In this document: piece by piece, positions 51,574 to 60,952 of the stretch
Numbering within the stretch: the stretch's first letter is position 1
Layout of the letters: every line of letters begins with the position of its first letter
Source: an uncultured Prevotella sp.
GTDB taxonomy: Bacteria; Bacteroidota; Bacteroidia; Bacteroidales; Bacteroidaceae
Direction: 5' to 3'
DNA: 64,000 nucleotides
NCBI GenBank assembly: GCA_900540375.1
Contig: UQFS01000015.1
Span: forward strand, 11,835-75,834
Notes under the pieces: generated by a model
Told to the model about the DNA's origin: nothing
The model's input: only the letters and a program-made list of their open reading frames with translations
Database searches by the model: none
Program-made: the position numbers and the translations under genes

Positions 51574-54453
51574 TTATCGAATCTTGTTTTCGGACTTTGC
51601 TTTCTCTAATATCGCTTTCAGAAACCGCGGCGTGTATCCCAGTTTGCTCTGGGCTACCTTTTCGGGCGTACCCTTGGAGAGCACCTGACCACCGCCACGG
51701 CCACCTTCCGGTCCCATGTCGATGATATAGTCGGCCAACTTGATTACGTCGAGGTTGTGCTCGATGATGATCACCGTGTTGCCACGGCTGACGAGCTTCT
51801 CCAAGACAGCCATGAGGATGCGGATGTCCTCGAAGTGCAGACCCGTTGTCGGCTCGTCGAGGATGTAGAGCGTCTTGCCCGTGTCGCGCTTGCTGAGTTC
51901 CGTGGCAAGTTTCACGCGCTGACTCTCACCGCCGGAGAGCGTCGTGGAGCTCTGTCCGAGTTTGATATATCCGAGTCCCACGTCCTGCAGCGCCTTGATC
52001 TTAGGTAGGATGGTCGGCACGTTCTCGAAGAACTCCACGGCCTGGTTGATTGTCATGTCGAGTACGTCGGCTATGGACTTGCCTTTGTATCTCACTTCCA
52101 GCGTCTCGCGGTTATAGCGTTTGCCGTGACATACTTCGCAAGGCACATAGACGTTCGGCATGAAGTTCATCTCTATCGTCTTGTAGCCATTGCCACCACA
52201 AGCCTCGCATCGGCCGCCCTTGACATTGAACGAGAAGCGTCCCGGTTTGTAGCCGCGGATCTTAGCCTCCGGCAGTTCCACAAACAGATTGCGGATGTCG
52301 CTGAACACACCCGTGTAGGTGGCCGGGTTGGAGCGTGGCGTACGGCCGATAGGACTCTGGTCGACGTTGACCACCTTGTCGATGTTGTCGACGCCGTCAA
52401 TACTGTCGTAGGGCATCGGCTTCTTCAGTGAACGGTAGAAGTGCTGCGAGAGGATGGGCTGTAGGGTCTCGTTGATGAGCGTAGACTTACCCGATCCCGA
52501 CACACCGGTGACCACGATCAGTGTACCGAGAGGGAAAGAGACGTCGATGCGTTTCAGGTTATTGCCCGACGCACCGTGGATGGTGATCTTCTTACCATTG
52601 CCTTTGCGGCGCTCAGCCGGAATCTCGATGGCCCGCTCGCCATTGAGATACTGAGCAGTGAGCGTGTCGGTCTTGAGCATCTCTTCCGGCGTACCCTCGA
52701 AGACCTCCTCACCGCCTTTGCGTCCTGCCTTTGGTCCGATGTCGACAATCCAGTCGGCGGCGCGCATCATGTCCTCGTCGTGCTCCACGACGACGACGGT
52801 GTTGCCCTGGTCACGGAGTTCCTTCAGCGAGTTGATAAGTCGCTCATTGTCGCGCTGATGCAGTCCGATGCTGGGCTCGTCGAGGATATAGAGCACGTTG
52901 ACGAGTTGCGAGCCTATCTGCGTAGCCAGACGGATGCGCTGGCTCTCACCGCCCGAGAGCGTTGCCGACTGACGGTTGAGTGAGAGGTAGTTGAGACCCA
53001 CGTCGAGGAGAAACGACACGCGCGATCGCAACTCCTTGATGATCTCACGGGCAATGCGCTTCTTGCCCTCTTCGAGATGATCCTCGACCTGTTCGAGCCA
53101 GTCACGCAGCAAGTCGATGTCAAGATTGCTGACCTCACTGATGTCCTTGTCCCAGACGCGATAGGCGAGGGCTTCTTTCTTCAGCCGCTTGCCATGGCAG
53201 ACGGGGCACTCCTTGTCGGCCAAAAACTGCGATGCCCATTTCTGTCCGGCTGTGCTGTCGTCGCTCTCGATGAGCGTGCGCAGGTATTTCACGATGCCGT
53301 CAAAGGCCACGAAGTAGTCCGTGGAGGTGTGCACCCTCTCTTTGTCAATGCGTATCTCTTCGAGCGAGCCGTTCATCAGTTCGTTGACAGCGTCCTCGGG
53401 GATGTCCTTGAAAGGTGTCTTGAGGTTGCAGTCGTATTTGCTGAGTATCGACTCAATCTGCCAGAAGATCATCTGGTTCTTGTATTTTCCCAATGGTGCG
53501 ATGGCTCCTTGGTGAATGGAGAGAGTAGGGTCGGGAACCACCTTTTTCATGTCCACCTCGCTGACCACGCCGAGTCCTTTGCAATGAGGGCAGGCGCCTT
53601 CTGGCGAGTTGAACGAGAAGATGTTCGGAGCCGGATCGCCGTAGGAGAGGCCTGTGGCGGGATCCATCAGTCGCTTGGAGAAGTTGCGGCACTCGCCCGT
53701 CTCCTTGTCGAGCATCATGATGGCGCCGTCGCCCTGGCGCATGGCCGTGGCGATGGTCTGAGCCAGCCGCTCGCCGTCGTCGGGGCGGACGCGCAGCTTG
53801 TCAATGACCACCTCGATGTTATGGTTCTTGTATCGGTCGGTCTTCATGCCGCGGGCGATCTCCTTGATCTCACCGTCGACGCGGACATAGAGATACCCCT
53901 TTCGCCGCAGGCTCTCGAAGAGCTCACGGTAGTGACCCTTGCGCTGGCGAACGAGTGGTGCGAGGATATACACCGCCTTGTCGGCATACTCGTGGAGAAT
54001 CATGTCGACGATTTTCTCCTCGGTGTATTTCACCATCTTTTGTCCGCTGAGATAGCTGTAGGCCGTACCGGCGCGCGCATAAAGCAGACGCAGATAGTCG
54101 TAGATCTCCGTCGTGGTGCCTACGGTGGAGCGTGGATTCTTGTTCGTTGTCTTCTGCTCGATGCTGATGACGGGGCTCAGTCCCGTGATCTTGTCGACAT
54201 CGGGCCGCTGCATGTTGCCCAGGAAGTTGCGGACGTAGGCCGAGAACGTCTCTATGTAGCGGCGCTGGCCCTCGGCGTAGATGGTGTCAAAGGCCAATGA
54301 CGACTTACCCGACCCCGAGAGTCCGGTGATCACCGTCAGTGAGCCACGCGGTATCTTCACGTCGATGTTTTTCAGATTGTGGACGCGGGCGCCATAGACG
54401 TCGATCCATCCGTTCTGAAACTGAGGGTAGAGACTTCTGTCTTTCTTATTCAT
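51574..54453 (-). CDS. uvrA: Excinuclease ABC subunit A
   Basis: Damage-recognition ATPase of nucleotide excision repair, acting with UvrB and UvrC. 959 residues, normal length. Two ABC modules: Walker A GLSGSGKSSLAF near residue 37 and GVSGSGKSTLIN near 655; signature motifs LSGGESQRIRLATQIGSQL and LSGGESQRVKLATELSKR; Walker B VLYILDEPSIGLHQRD and LYILDEPTTGLHFED; zinc motifs CPHCKGLG, CPVCHGKRL and CEACGGNG, CEVCHGKRY. Its start overlaps the stop of the upstream type IX cargo-like gene by 8 nt. Confidence 0.98.
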   Translation of the reverse strand: MNKKDRSLYPQFQNGWIDVYGARVHNLKNIDVKIPRGSLTVITGLSGSGKSSLAFDTIYAEGQRRYIETFSAYVRNFLGNMQRPDVDKITGLSPVISIEQKTTNKNPRSTVGTTTEIYDYLRLLYARAGTAYSYLSGQKMVKYTEEKIVDMILHEYADKAVYILAPLVRQRKGHYRELFESLRRKGYLYVRVDGEIKEIARGMKTDRYKNHNIEVVIDKLRVRPDDGERLAQTIATAMRQGDGAIMMLDKETGECRNFSKRLMDPATGLSYGDPAPNIFSFNSPEGACPHCKGLGVVSEVDMKKVVPDPTLSIHQGAIAPLGKYKNQMIFWQIESILSKYDCNLKTPFKDIPEDAVNELMNGSLEEIRIDKERVHTSTDYFVAFDGIVKYLRTLIESDDSTAGQKWASQFLADKECPVCHGKRLKKEALAYRVWDKDISEVSNLDIDLLRDWLEQVEDHLEEGKKRIAREIIKELRSRVSFLLDVGLNYLSLNRQSATLSGGESQRIRLATQIGSQLVNVLYILDEPSIGLHQRDNERLINSLKELRDQGNTVVVVEHDEDMMRAADWIVDIGPKAGRKGGEEVFEGTPEEMLKTDTLTAQYLNGERAIEIPAERRKGNGKKITIHGASGNNLKRIDVSFPLGTLIVVTGVSGSGKSTLINETLQPILSQHFYRSLKKPMPYDSIDGVDNIDKVVNVDQSPIGRTPRSNPATYTGVFSDIRNLFVELPEAKIRGYKPGRFSFNVKGGRCEACGGNGYKTIEMNFMPNVYVPCEVCHGKRYNRETLEVRYKGKSIADVLDMTINQAVEFFENVPTILPKIKALQDVGLGYIKLGQSSTTLSGGESQRVKLATELSKRDTGKTLYILDEPTTGLHFEDIRILMAVLEKLVSRGNTVIIIEHNLDVIKLADYIIDMGPEGGRGGGQVLSKGTPEKVAQSKLGYTPRFLKAILEKAKSENKIR

Positions 54454-55168
54454 TGCTGTTGCTTGTCGTTTCTGTGTATCCGCGTAACAGGTTCACGTCA
54501 CGCTTGATCTGATAGTTCCGCCCGTCGGCACCTTTGGCCTTGACGAGTACGTAATAGACACCCTGCGCCACGTCCTTGCCGTGGAATTTGCCGTCCCATC
54601 CTCTTACGGGGTCATCCCAGGAGTATAGTTTCTGTCCCCAGCGGTTGAAGATGGTGGCGTGGAACTCCACGATGCTCTTGTATCCGCTTTTGGCCTTGTA
54701 GACGTCGTTAATGCCGTCACCGTTGGGCGAGAAGGCGTTGGGCATTTCCAGTTTGCTCTCCGCAATGGCGATAGAGAGCGGCGTGCCTTCGTTCTGCCAG
54801 TAAGCGTCGGCATAGGCGATGGTGTCGTTGCCCTGCACAAAGGTAGCCCAGAGCTCCACGAGATGCGTGCCGGCTTTGGTGAACGTGTATTGCGTGTCGG
54901 TCTCGTATCTGACGAGATAGGGATTGGAGCGCTGCCCTTCGAGATAGAAATGCCACTCATAGTGGGCCGTCCACCCTTCGGCGTCGGTGGCATTGGCGTG
55001 GAAGGTGGCTGCTAAGGGAGCCTGATCGTCGGCAGAGGTCACAGTTTGCTCGTTGCCTTCGCTGTCGGTGTAGGTAAACGATGGAGCGATGGCTGGTGTT
55101 GACTGTGCCATACCAAGCAGCGGGCAGGCCAGCAAGAGTGCGGGGATGATGATGCGAGTGATGTTCAT
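54446..55168 (-). CDS. Protein with gliding-motility/T9SS type-B C-terminal domain
   Basis: 240 residues from ATG 55168 (an upstream in-frame ATG at 55189 adds seven residues before the signal peptide). Signal peptide ending LLGMAQ; a PKD-like beta domain (about 25-125, TFHANATDAEGWTAHYEWHF, GTHLVELWATF); then the CHU_C/gliding-motility-associated domain (about 148-235: MPNAFSPNGDGINDVYK, FHATIFNRWGQKLYSW, GWDGKFHGKDVAQGVYYV). This C-terminal domain acts as the type-B sorting signal for type IX secretion, so the protein is likely exported across the outer membrane. It overlaps uvrA by 8 nt; T9SS machinery genes are not in the window. Confidence 0.88.
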   Translation of the reverse strand: MNITRIIIPALLLACPLLGMAQSTPAIAPSFTYTDSEGNEQTVTSADDQAPLAATFHANATDAEGWTAHYEWHFYLEGQRSNPYLVRYETDTQYTFTKAGTHLVELWATFVQGNDTIAYADAYWQNEGTPLSIAIAESKLEMPNAFSPNGDGINDVYKAKSGYKSIVEFHATIFNRWGQKLYSWDDPVRGWDGKFHGKDVAQGVYYVLVKAKGADGRNYQIKRDVNLLRGYTETTSNSNE

Positions 55169-55302
55169 TACGATAATGGGTTGATGCAAAGTTAGTGATT
55201 TTTATAGGAAATGAAGTGTAGATACGGATATTTTTTGTATTTTTGCAAGTGATTATTCTAAGAAGTATTCATTCATACGATTATAAAAAAGAAAAGATAG
55301 AA

Positions 55303-56676
55303 ATGATTCAGCGTTTTTCATGCAGAGCGTCGCGTTGGTGGCTGCTTCTGCTGTGTCTGTTTTTTGTTGTGGCTGTCCCTGCTTGTGCACAAGACACGAC
55401 CAGCCATATATATAAGGTGAAGAAGAGCGACACGCTCTATGGTATCGCCCACTATCACGCCATCACCGTTGACCAGCTGATCAATGCCAATCCCGAGATG
55501 AAGTTGCCGGGTTATCAGCTTCATAAGGGTGATCACATCTATATCCCCACTCCCCGAAGCGCTGCCGCAATGAATAGCGACGCTTCGACGCCCGTGGCTA
55601 AGAGTGCTACAGCCAAACAAGGAAAGGTATTGCGCGTGGGCGTGGCGTTGCCCCTCCACAATGTCGACGGCGACGGCAAGCGTATGGTCGAATACTATCG
55701 TGGCATACTTCTGGCCTGCGACAGTCTGAAGCGTGCGGGCTATTCCATTGACATCCACTCTTGGAACCTCGATGCTACGGCCGATCCTACGATCTTGACG
55801 CATGATCCCGCAGCCGCCCAGTGCAACATCATCTTCGGTCCGCTCTATTCCACCCAGGTGCATGCGCTCGCTGAATACTGCAAGGCACGCGACATCAAGC
55901 TGGTCATCCCGTTCTCAATATCTGGTGACGATGTGACCAGCTATGCCCAGATCTACCAGATTTGGCAGAGCGACGACAAGCTCAACAACAATGCCATTGA
56001 GACTTTCCTCAAACGATATAAGGATGCGCGTGTGGTGCTCATTGACTGCAACGACAAGACTTCGAAGAAGGGCAACTTCACCTTTGGACTTCGCAATCGG
56101 CTCTCCGCGCGCGGACAGGAATATCGCGTGACGAACCTCAACAGTAGTCTGGAGATGTTTGGAAAAGCCTTTGACCAAAACCGTCTCAACGTGGTGGTGC
56201 TCAACACCGGACGCTCACCCGAACTTAATCAGGCGATCGCCAAACTGCGGGCGCTGCGTGCCCAGCAGCACGGACTGAGAGTGACGCTCTTCGGCTATAA
56301 TGAATGGCTGATGTATGCTCCCGGCAATGTCGACACATTCTGCTCGTTCGATACCTGTGTGCCCTCCTATTATTATTACAATAATGTAGACCCGCGCACT
56401 AAACGCTTGGAGACGGAATATCAGAACTGGTTCCACGTGCAGCCAATGTATGCTTATCCCCGTTTCTTCCTCACGGGTTATGACCAAGCACAGTTCTTCC
56501 TGCGTGGACTGGCCAAGTACGGCAAGGCTTTCAAGGGTACTGCCGGACAGAGCACTTACCGGCCTTTCCAGACTCCGCTCGTCTTTAAGGAGGTGGGGGA
56601 CAAAGGCATGCAGAACGATAACTTTCAGCTGATCCATTTCACGACCGGCGGACGCATCGAGTCACTCACTTACTAA
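55303..56676 (+). CDS. LysM plus periplasmic binding-protein-like domain protein
   Basis: 457 residues from ATG 55303. Signal peptide ending VPACAQ; one LysM peptidoglycan-binding domain (about 35-82: IYKVKKSDTLYGIAHYHAIT, LHKGDHIYIP); linker; then a type 1 periplasmic-binding-protein-like fold (about 105-455: VGVALPLHNVDGDGKRMVEY, IFGPLYSTQVHALAEY, LVIPFSISGDDV, RVVLIDCNDKTSKKGNF, NVVVLNTGRSPELNQAI). Such fusions are common in Bacteroidales; the binding-protein part is probably not an ABC-transport receptor but a structural or sensing module anchored to the wall. An upstream in-frame TTG lies in a promoter-like TATTTTTG. Confidence 0.85.
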   Translation: MIQRFSCRASRWWLLLLCLFFVVAVPACAQDTTSHIYKVKKSDTLYGIAHYHAITVDQLINANPEMKLPGYQLHKGDHIYIPTPRSAAAMNSDASTPVAKSATAKQGKVLRVGVALPLHNVDGDGKRMVEYYRGILLACDSLKRAGYSIDIHSWNLDATADPTILTHDPAAAQCNIIFGPLYSTQVHALAEYCKARDIKLVIPFSISGDDVTSYAQIYQIWQSDDKLNNNAIETFLKRYKDARVVLIDCNDKTSKKGNFTFGLRNRLSARGQEYRVTNLNSSLEMFGKAFDQNRLNVVVLNTGRSPELNQAIAKLRALRAQQHGLRVTLFGYNEWLMYAPGNVDTFCSFDTCVPSYYYYNNVDPRTKRLETEYQNWFHVQPMYAYPRFFLTGYDQAQFFLRGLAKYGKAFKGTAGQSTYRPFQTPLVFKEVGDKGMQNDNFQLIHFTTGGRIESLTY

Positions 56677-56694
56677 CATTCGAAATCATTACCC

Positions 56695-57426
56695 ATGAAG
56701 CATCTGCTTACCCTATTATTCTTTTCAGCTCTGCCATGGTCGCTCTTCGCGCAGATCGGTGAGCATCGCAACACCTTGTCGGTGGGACCGACGGCCGGAT
56801 GGAATATCACTAACATCAAATTCACGCCGAAAGTCGAACAGAAAGGCTTCGGCGGATTCTCCGGCGGCGTGGCGCTGAGGTATACTGTCGAGAAGTATTT
56901 CTCCACCATCTGCTCCATACAATTGGAGATGAACTACGTGCAGTTGGGTTGGAAAGAGGATATCAAAGACATCAATAACAATCCCGTCATCAACGCTACA
57001 ACGGGCGTGGCCGAGAACTACAGCCGCACGGTCAACTACATCCAGGTGCCCTTTCTGGCGCATCTGGCTTGGGGTAAGGAGAAGAAAGGACTGAACTTCT
57101 TCGTCAATGCCGGGCCGCAGATGGGTGTCTACCTCAGCGAGTCGACGAAGAGTAACTTTGATTTCGACAAGCGCAACACCGCTGACCGCGTGAGCAGCGT
57201 CGTGGCACAGGATACGATGAAGGTGGAACACAAGTTTGATTATGGCATTGCAGCCGGTCTCGGCGTGGAATATACGATCCCCAAGGTGGGACACTTCCTG
57301 CTTGAGGGTCGCTACTACTATGGTCTCGGCAATATCTACGGCGACTCAAAACGTGACTATTTCGCGTCGAGCAACTATCAGACCATCAGCATCAAATTGA
57401 GCTATCTCTTTGATCTGAAGCACTAA
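56695..57426 (+). CDS. PorT-family outer-membrane beta-barrel protein
   Basis: 243 residues: signal peptide ending WSLFAQ, then an eight-strand-type OMP barrel (SVGPTAGWNITNIKF, IQLEMNYVQLGWKED, VNYIQVPFLAHLAWG, FFVNAGPQMGVYLSE, FDYGIAAGLGVEYTI, FLLEGRYYYGLGNIY, TISIKLSYLFDLKH). It fits the 'outer membrane protein beta-barrel domain / PorT' group. In Porphyromonas PorT is needed for type IX secretion, but this broad family has many members of other or unknown role. It lies 18 nt after the LysM gene and is likely co-transcribed with it. Confidence 0.8.
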   Translation: MKHLLTLLFFSALPWSLFAQIGEHRNTLSVGPTAGWNITNIKFTPKVEQKGFGGFSGGVALRYTVEKYFSTICSIQLEMNYVQLGWKEDIKDINNNPVINATTGVAENYSRTVNYIQVPFLAHLAWGKEKKGLNFFVNAGPQMGVYLSESTKSNFDFDKRNTADRVSSVVAQDTMKVEHKFDYGIAAGLGVEYTIPKVGHFLLEGRYYYGLGNIYGDSKRDYFASSNYQTISIKLSYLFDLKH

Positions 57427-57472
57427 AGCAAATCTGGATCTCGTGAATTATTAACTCTATAAATTTAATGCT

Positions 57473-58993
57473 ATGTTTGAAAATCAACCAAAAGGGCTTT
57501 ATGCCTTAGCTTTGGCCAATACGGGAGAGCGTTTTGGCTACTACACGATGCTGGCCATCTTCGTGCTCTTCCTGCAGGCAAACTTCGGATGGGGCGAGGG
57601 TCTGGCCGGTACGGTCTACTCTACATTCCTCATGCTGATCTATTTTCTGCCAATCGTCGGTGGTGCCGTGGCAGACAAGATCGGTTTTGGACGTTGCGTT
57701 ACGCTCGGCATTCTTGTGATGTTTATTGGATATCTGCTGTTAGCTGTGCCTGCTGGCAGTGGAGCTGCTGCTATCGCGATGATGGCAGTGGCTTTGCTGC
57801 TCATCTCTGTTGGTACGTCGCTCTTCAAGGGTAATTTGCAGGTGATGGTCGGTAAACTCTACGACGATCCTGCATATTCCTCCCAGCGCGACAGCGGATT
57901 CTCTATTTTCTATATGGCCATCAATATTGGTGCGCTCTTTGCCCCGACGGCGGCCGTGAAGCTCCATCAGTGGGCCATGGACTCGCTCCACGCTTCTGAG
58001 GCTTCTGCTTATCACTATGCCTTCGGTGTGGCTTGTGTGTCGCTGATCATCTCCATCCTCATCTACTACGGATTCCGTTGGACTTTCGCTTCCGTAGACA
58101 ACACGGCTAAGAAAGCTGAGGACAAGGAAGATGTGGCTGAGAAGGCTGTGGCCCATGGGGAAACTCCTGAGGAGAAAGCTGATACACACAGCCGTCTTGT
58201 GGCACTCTTCCTGGTCTTTGCTGTGGTCATCTTTTTCTGGATGGCTTTCCATCAGAATGGTTTGACGCTGACCTATTTCGCGCGTGACTTCACGCAGACA
58301 TCGGCAACGGGTTGGGTAGGATTGCTCTTCGACGTGACCAACTTAGTGGCTGTCATCTTCATCGTCTATGCACTTTTTGGTTTGTTCCAAAGCAAGACCG
58401 GACGCGGTAAGATTATTTTCTTGGTCATCATCCTGGCTGCTGTGGCTTATCTCGTTGTTCGCTATACTCATGAGGCAGGCGCCGTGAGCATTGAGGCTCC
58501 TATCTTCCAGCAGTTCAACCCAAGCTTCGTCGTGATGCTGACACCCGTGAGCATGGGACTCTTCGGTTGGCTCGCCTCCAAACAAAAGGAGCCCTCTGCA
58601 CCACGCAAGATCGGTTTCGGTATGCTTGTCGCCGGTTTCGCATATATGATCATGATTTGTGCGTCTGTCGGACTGAGCTATAACCTCAACGACGCGCAGC
58701 GTGTGTCACCGTTGTGGCTTGTCTCTACCTATCTCGTGCTGACCTTTGCCGAGCTGTTGCTCTCACCGATGGGCATCTCATTCGTCAGCAAGGTGGCCCC
58801 GAAGAAATATCAGGGTCTGATGATGGGCTGCTGGTTTGGTGCCACGGCTATCGGCAATTTCCTCGTACAGATCCCCGCTTATCTGTGGAAAGCTGTACCT
58901 TTGACAATGGTTTGGGGCGTGCTGGTCGCCCTCTGTCTTGCCAGCTTCATCTTCATCTTCTCTGTGATGAAGAAACTGGAGAAGGTGTGCTGA
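57473..58993 (+). CDS. Proton-dependent oligopeptide transporter (POT/PTR family)
   Basis: 506 residues, about 12-14 membrane helices; imports di- and tripeptides with protons. Signature motifs: ANTGERFGYYTMLAIFVLFL (the E-x-x-E-R-F-x-Y-Y motif of helix 1 appears as NTGERFGYY), FSIFYMAINIGALFAP (PTR2 signature), LSPMGISFVSKVAPKKYQGLMMG (second signature). Peptide uptake would suit a protein-fermenting anaerobe, as would the DPP III encoded elsewhere in the window. Closed by a terminator at 59019. Confidence 0.92.
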   Translation: MFENQPKGLYALALANTGERFGYYTMLAIFVLFLQANFGWGEGLAGTVYSTFLMLIYFLPIVGGAVADKIGFGRCVTLGILVMFIGYLLLAVPAGSGAAAIAMMAVALLLISVGTSLFKGNLQVMVGKLYDDPAYSSQRDSGFSIFYMAINIGALFAPTAAVKLHQWAMDSLHASEASAYHYAFGVACVSLIISILIYYGFRWTFASVDNTAKKAEDKEDVAEKAVAHGETPEEKADTHSRLVALFLVFAVVIFFWMAFHQNGLTLTYFARDFTQTSATGWVGLLFDVTNLVAVIFIVYALFGLFQSKTGRGKIIFLVIILAAVAYLVVRYTHEAGAVSIEAPIFQQFNPSFVVMLTPVSMGLFGWLASKQKEPSAPRKIGFGMLVAGFAYMIMICASVGLSYNLNDAQRVSPLWLVSTYLVLTFAELLLSPMGISFVSKVAPKKYQGLMMGCWFGATAIGNFLVQIPAYLWKAVPLTMVWGVLVALCLASFIFIFSVMKKLEKVC

Positions 58994-59018
58994 TAGTCCT
59001 GATCCATGATCGATCATA

Positions 59019-59064
59019 CTCACACACTGGCAGCGTAAGGGGTTGTCGGTGTGTGAGATTTTTA
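59019..59064 (+). terminator. Terminator after the POT gene
   Basis: Stem CTCACACAC / GTGTGTGAG with an internal loop, then ATTTTT. Confidence 0.8.
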
Positions 59065-59248
59065 TAAGCGTAGAAGGTATGGTGTAAGAGGTCGTCTTGC
59101 TATTGACTTCACCTAACACCTCAACGGTATTTGAACTGGTAACACGATATTTCAAATCTGTTGTCAAAATAGTGTTACCAATATTCCCTGCGGAGACACC
59201 AAGGCTGAATGCTGCCATAACAGACAATAAGAGTAATGATTTCTTCAT
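59064..59248 (-). pseudogene. 5' fragment of a BspA-like leucine-rich repeat gene
   Basis: An ATG at 59248 starts a good signal peptide (SLGVSAG) followed by NIGNTILTTDLKYRVTSSNT, VEVLGE and SYTIPSTL: the standard opening of Prevotella/Bacteroides BspA-like surface proteins, which normally continue for hundreds of residues of leucine-rich repeats. Here the similarity stops at about residue 61, exactly where the terminator of the facing POT gene begins; the open frame continues to 58778 only as antisense to the POT gene. A plausible promoter (59311-59341) remains upstream. Most likely a gene decayed by deletion. Confidence 0.7.
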
Positions 59249-59310
59249 AAGCGTAATAGTTTTAAAATAAAACGATGTATTTAATTAAATATTCTCTCTA
59301 AAATGTGTTG

Positions 59311-59341
59311 CAAGGTTACAAATATATTTTATTTTCTGCAA
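59311..59341 (-). promoter_or_regulatory. Promoter of the BspA-like fragment
   Basis: Minus strand: TTG (59339-59341), 20-nt spacer, TAACCTTG (59311-59318; one base off consensus). Confidence 0.45.
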
Positions 59342-59480
59342 TAAATTTGGAATAATTTACCGTGCAATCAGCAAAACTGTATATATTTATAGAAAAATAT
59401 TCAAAGGATAAAGCGGTGGTTTTGAGTATTGTTACAAGTAAGTATGGTGTTTGAGACAAGATGACTTTTTGGATGAAATA

Positions 59481-59512
59481 AATCCCGGACAACAATGTCG
59501 TTGCCCGGGATT
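59481..59512 (-). terminator. Terminator after the PFL-family gene
   Basis: Stem AATCCCGG / CCGGGATT with inner AAC/GTT pairing, 31 bp past the stop. Confidence 0.75.
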
Positions 59513-59542
59513 TCTGTATAGTGGAATAGGGTAGGGGTCTTT

Positions 59543-60934
59543 TTAGTTCTTGAACGAGTGGATCGGGGCGGGAATACGCCCGCCACGGTTGACAAGACGC
59601 TCGGAAGAGAAGGTGTTGACCGGCATGATAGGAGCGTGACCAAGCAGACCGCCCCATGAGATGCTGTCGCCGACACGCTTGCCGATGACTGGAATGACGC
59701 GTACGGCTGTGGTCTTTTGATTCACCATACCGATAGCAGCTTCGTCAGCAATGATACCGGAAATCGTCGTGGCAGGCGTGTCACCGGGGATGGCGATCAT
59801 GTCGAGTCCTACCGAGCAGACGCAGGTCATCGCCTCGAGTTTCTCGATGTTCAGTGCTCCGGCATTGACTGCATCGATCATTCCCTGGTCCTCACTGACA
59901 GGGATGAAAGCGCCGGAGAGACCGCCGACATAAGAGCTGGCCATGATGCCGCCCTTCTTCACCTGGTCGTTGAGCAAGGCCAAGGCAGCGGTGGTACCTG
60001 GTGCACCCGGTTGCTCCACGCCGATGCATTTCAAGATGTCGGCTACAGAGTCTCCGACTGCTGGTGTCGGTGCCAGACTGAGATCGATGATGCCAAACTC
60101 AGCACTTAAGCGGCGGCTGGCTTCCTGCGCTACATATTGTCCTACACGAGTGATCTTGAATGCTGTCTTCTTGATGGTTTGACAGAGCATCTCGAAGTTT
60201 GCCTCCAGTCCGCCATTCTCACGGGCACGGCGGTCCATCTGTTCCAATGCATATTTCACTACGCCGGGACCGGACACGCCGACATTGACAACGGCGTTGC
60301 CCTCGCTCACTCCATGGAAAGCACCGGCCATGAACGGGTTGTCGTCAGGAGCATTGCAGAAGACCACGAGTTTGGCAGGCCCGATGCACTGGCGGTCAGC
60401 GCTGGCTTCGGCAGCTTGGCGGACGATTTCGCCCATGAGTTTCACGGCATCCATGTTCAGTCCGTTCTTGGTGCTGCCCACGTTGACGCTTGAACAGACA
60501 AGGTCGGTCGTGGCCAGAGCCTGGGGGATGGAGCGGATGAGCAACTCGTCGGCGGGTGTCATGCCCTTGCTGACAAGCGCTGAGAAACCACCGAGGAAGT
60601 TGACACCCACAGCGGCGGCTGCGCGGTCCAAGGTCTGGGCGATCTTCACGAAGTCGCCTGTGGTGTGGCAGCAAGAGGCACCGATGAGAGAGATGGGCGT
60701 CACGCTGATACGCTTATGCACAATGGGGATGCCGATCTCGTGCGAGATTTCTTCACCCGTACGCACCAAGTCGTGAGCCAATGTAGTAATCTTGTTGTAT
60801 ATCTTCTCGCAGCATGCGTCTACGCTGTCATCAGCACAGTCCAGCAGGCTGATGCCCAGGGTGATGGTGCGCACGTCGAGATTTTCCTCTTCGACCATTT
60901 TGTTGGTCTCGAGGACTTCTGATAGGTCTATCAT
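59543..60934 (-). CDS. PFL-family protein (DUF711/UPF0210)
   Basis: 463-residue cytoplasmic protein of the UPF0210/DUF711 group, structurally related to pyruvate formate-lyase-type barrels but without a known reaction. Sequence includes VRTITLGISLLDCADDS, GISHEIG-like ISHEIGIPIVHKRISVTP, FLGGFSALVSKGMTPAD, VVNVGVSGPGVVKYALEQ and DLSLAPTPAVGDSVADIL. It follows the ACT-domain gene by 18 nt on the same strand; this gene pair is conserved across many bacteria, suggesting the ACT protein binds a small ligand for it. Function unknown. Confidence 0.93.
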   Translation of the reverse strand: MIDLSEVLETNKMVEEENLDVRTITLGISLLDCADDSVDACCEKIYNKITTLAHDLVRTGEEISHEIGIPIVHKRISVTPISLIGASCCHTTGDFVKIAQTLDRAAAAVGVNFLGGFSALVSKGMTPADELLIRSIPQALATTDLVCSSVNVGSTKNGLNMDAVKLMGEIVRQAAEASADRQCIGPAKLVVFCNAPDDNPFMAGAFHGVSEGNAVVNVGVSGPGVVKYALEQMDRRARENGGLEANFEMLCQTIKKTAFKITRVGQYVAQEASRRLSAEFGIIDLSLAPTPAVGDSVADILKCIGVEQPGAPGTTAALALLNDQVKKGGIMASSYVGGLSGAFIPVSEDQGMIDAVNAGALNIEKLEAMTCVCSVGLDMIAIPGDTPATTISGIIADEAAIGMVNQKTTAVRVIPVIGKRVGDSISWGGLLGHAPIMPVNTFSSERLVNRGGRIPAPIHSFKN

Positions 60935-60952
60935 CGTCTTATTCCTCCATGA

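Noticed and set aside
53077..54300. 407-codon plus-strand open frame
   Set aside because: Antisense to uvrA, whose ABC motifs are unmistakable.
58778..59063. Full 156-codon frame of the BspA-like fragment as an intact protein
   Set aside because: The second half is antisense to the POT gene and its terminator and shows no leucine-rich repeats.
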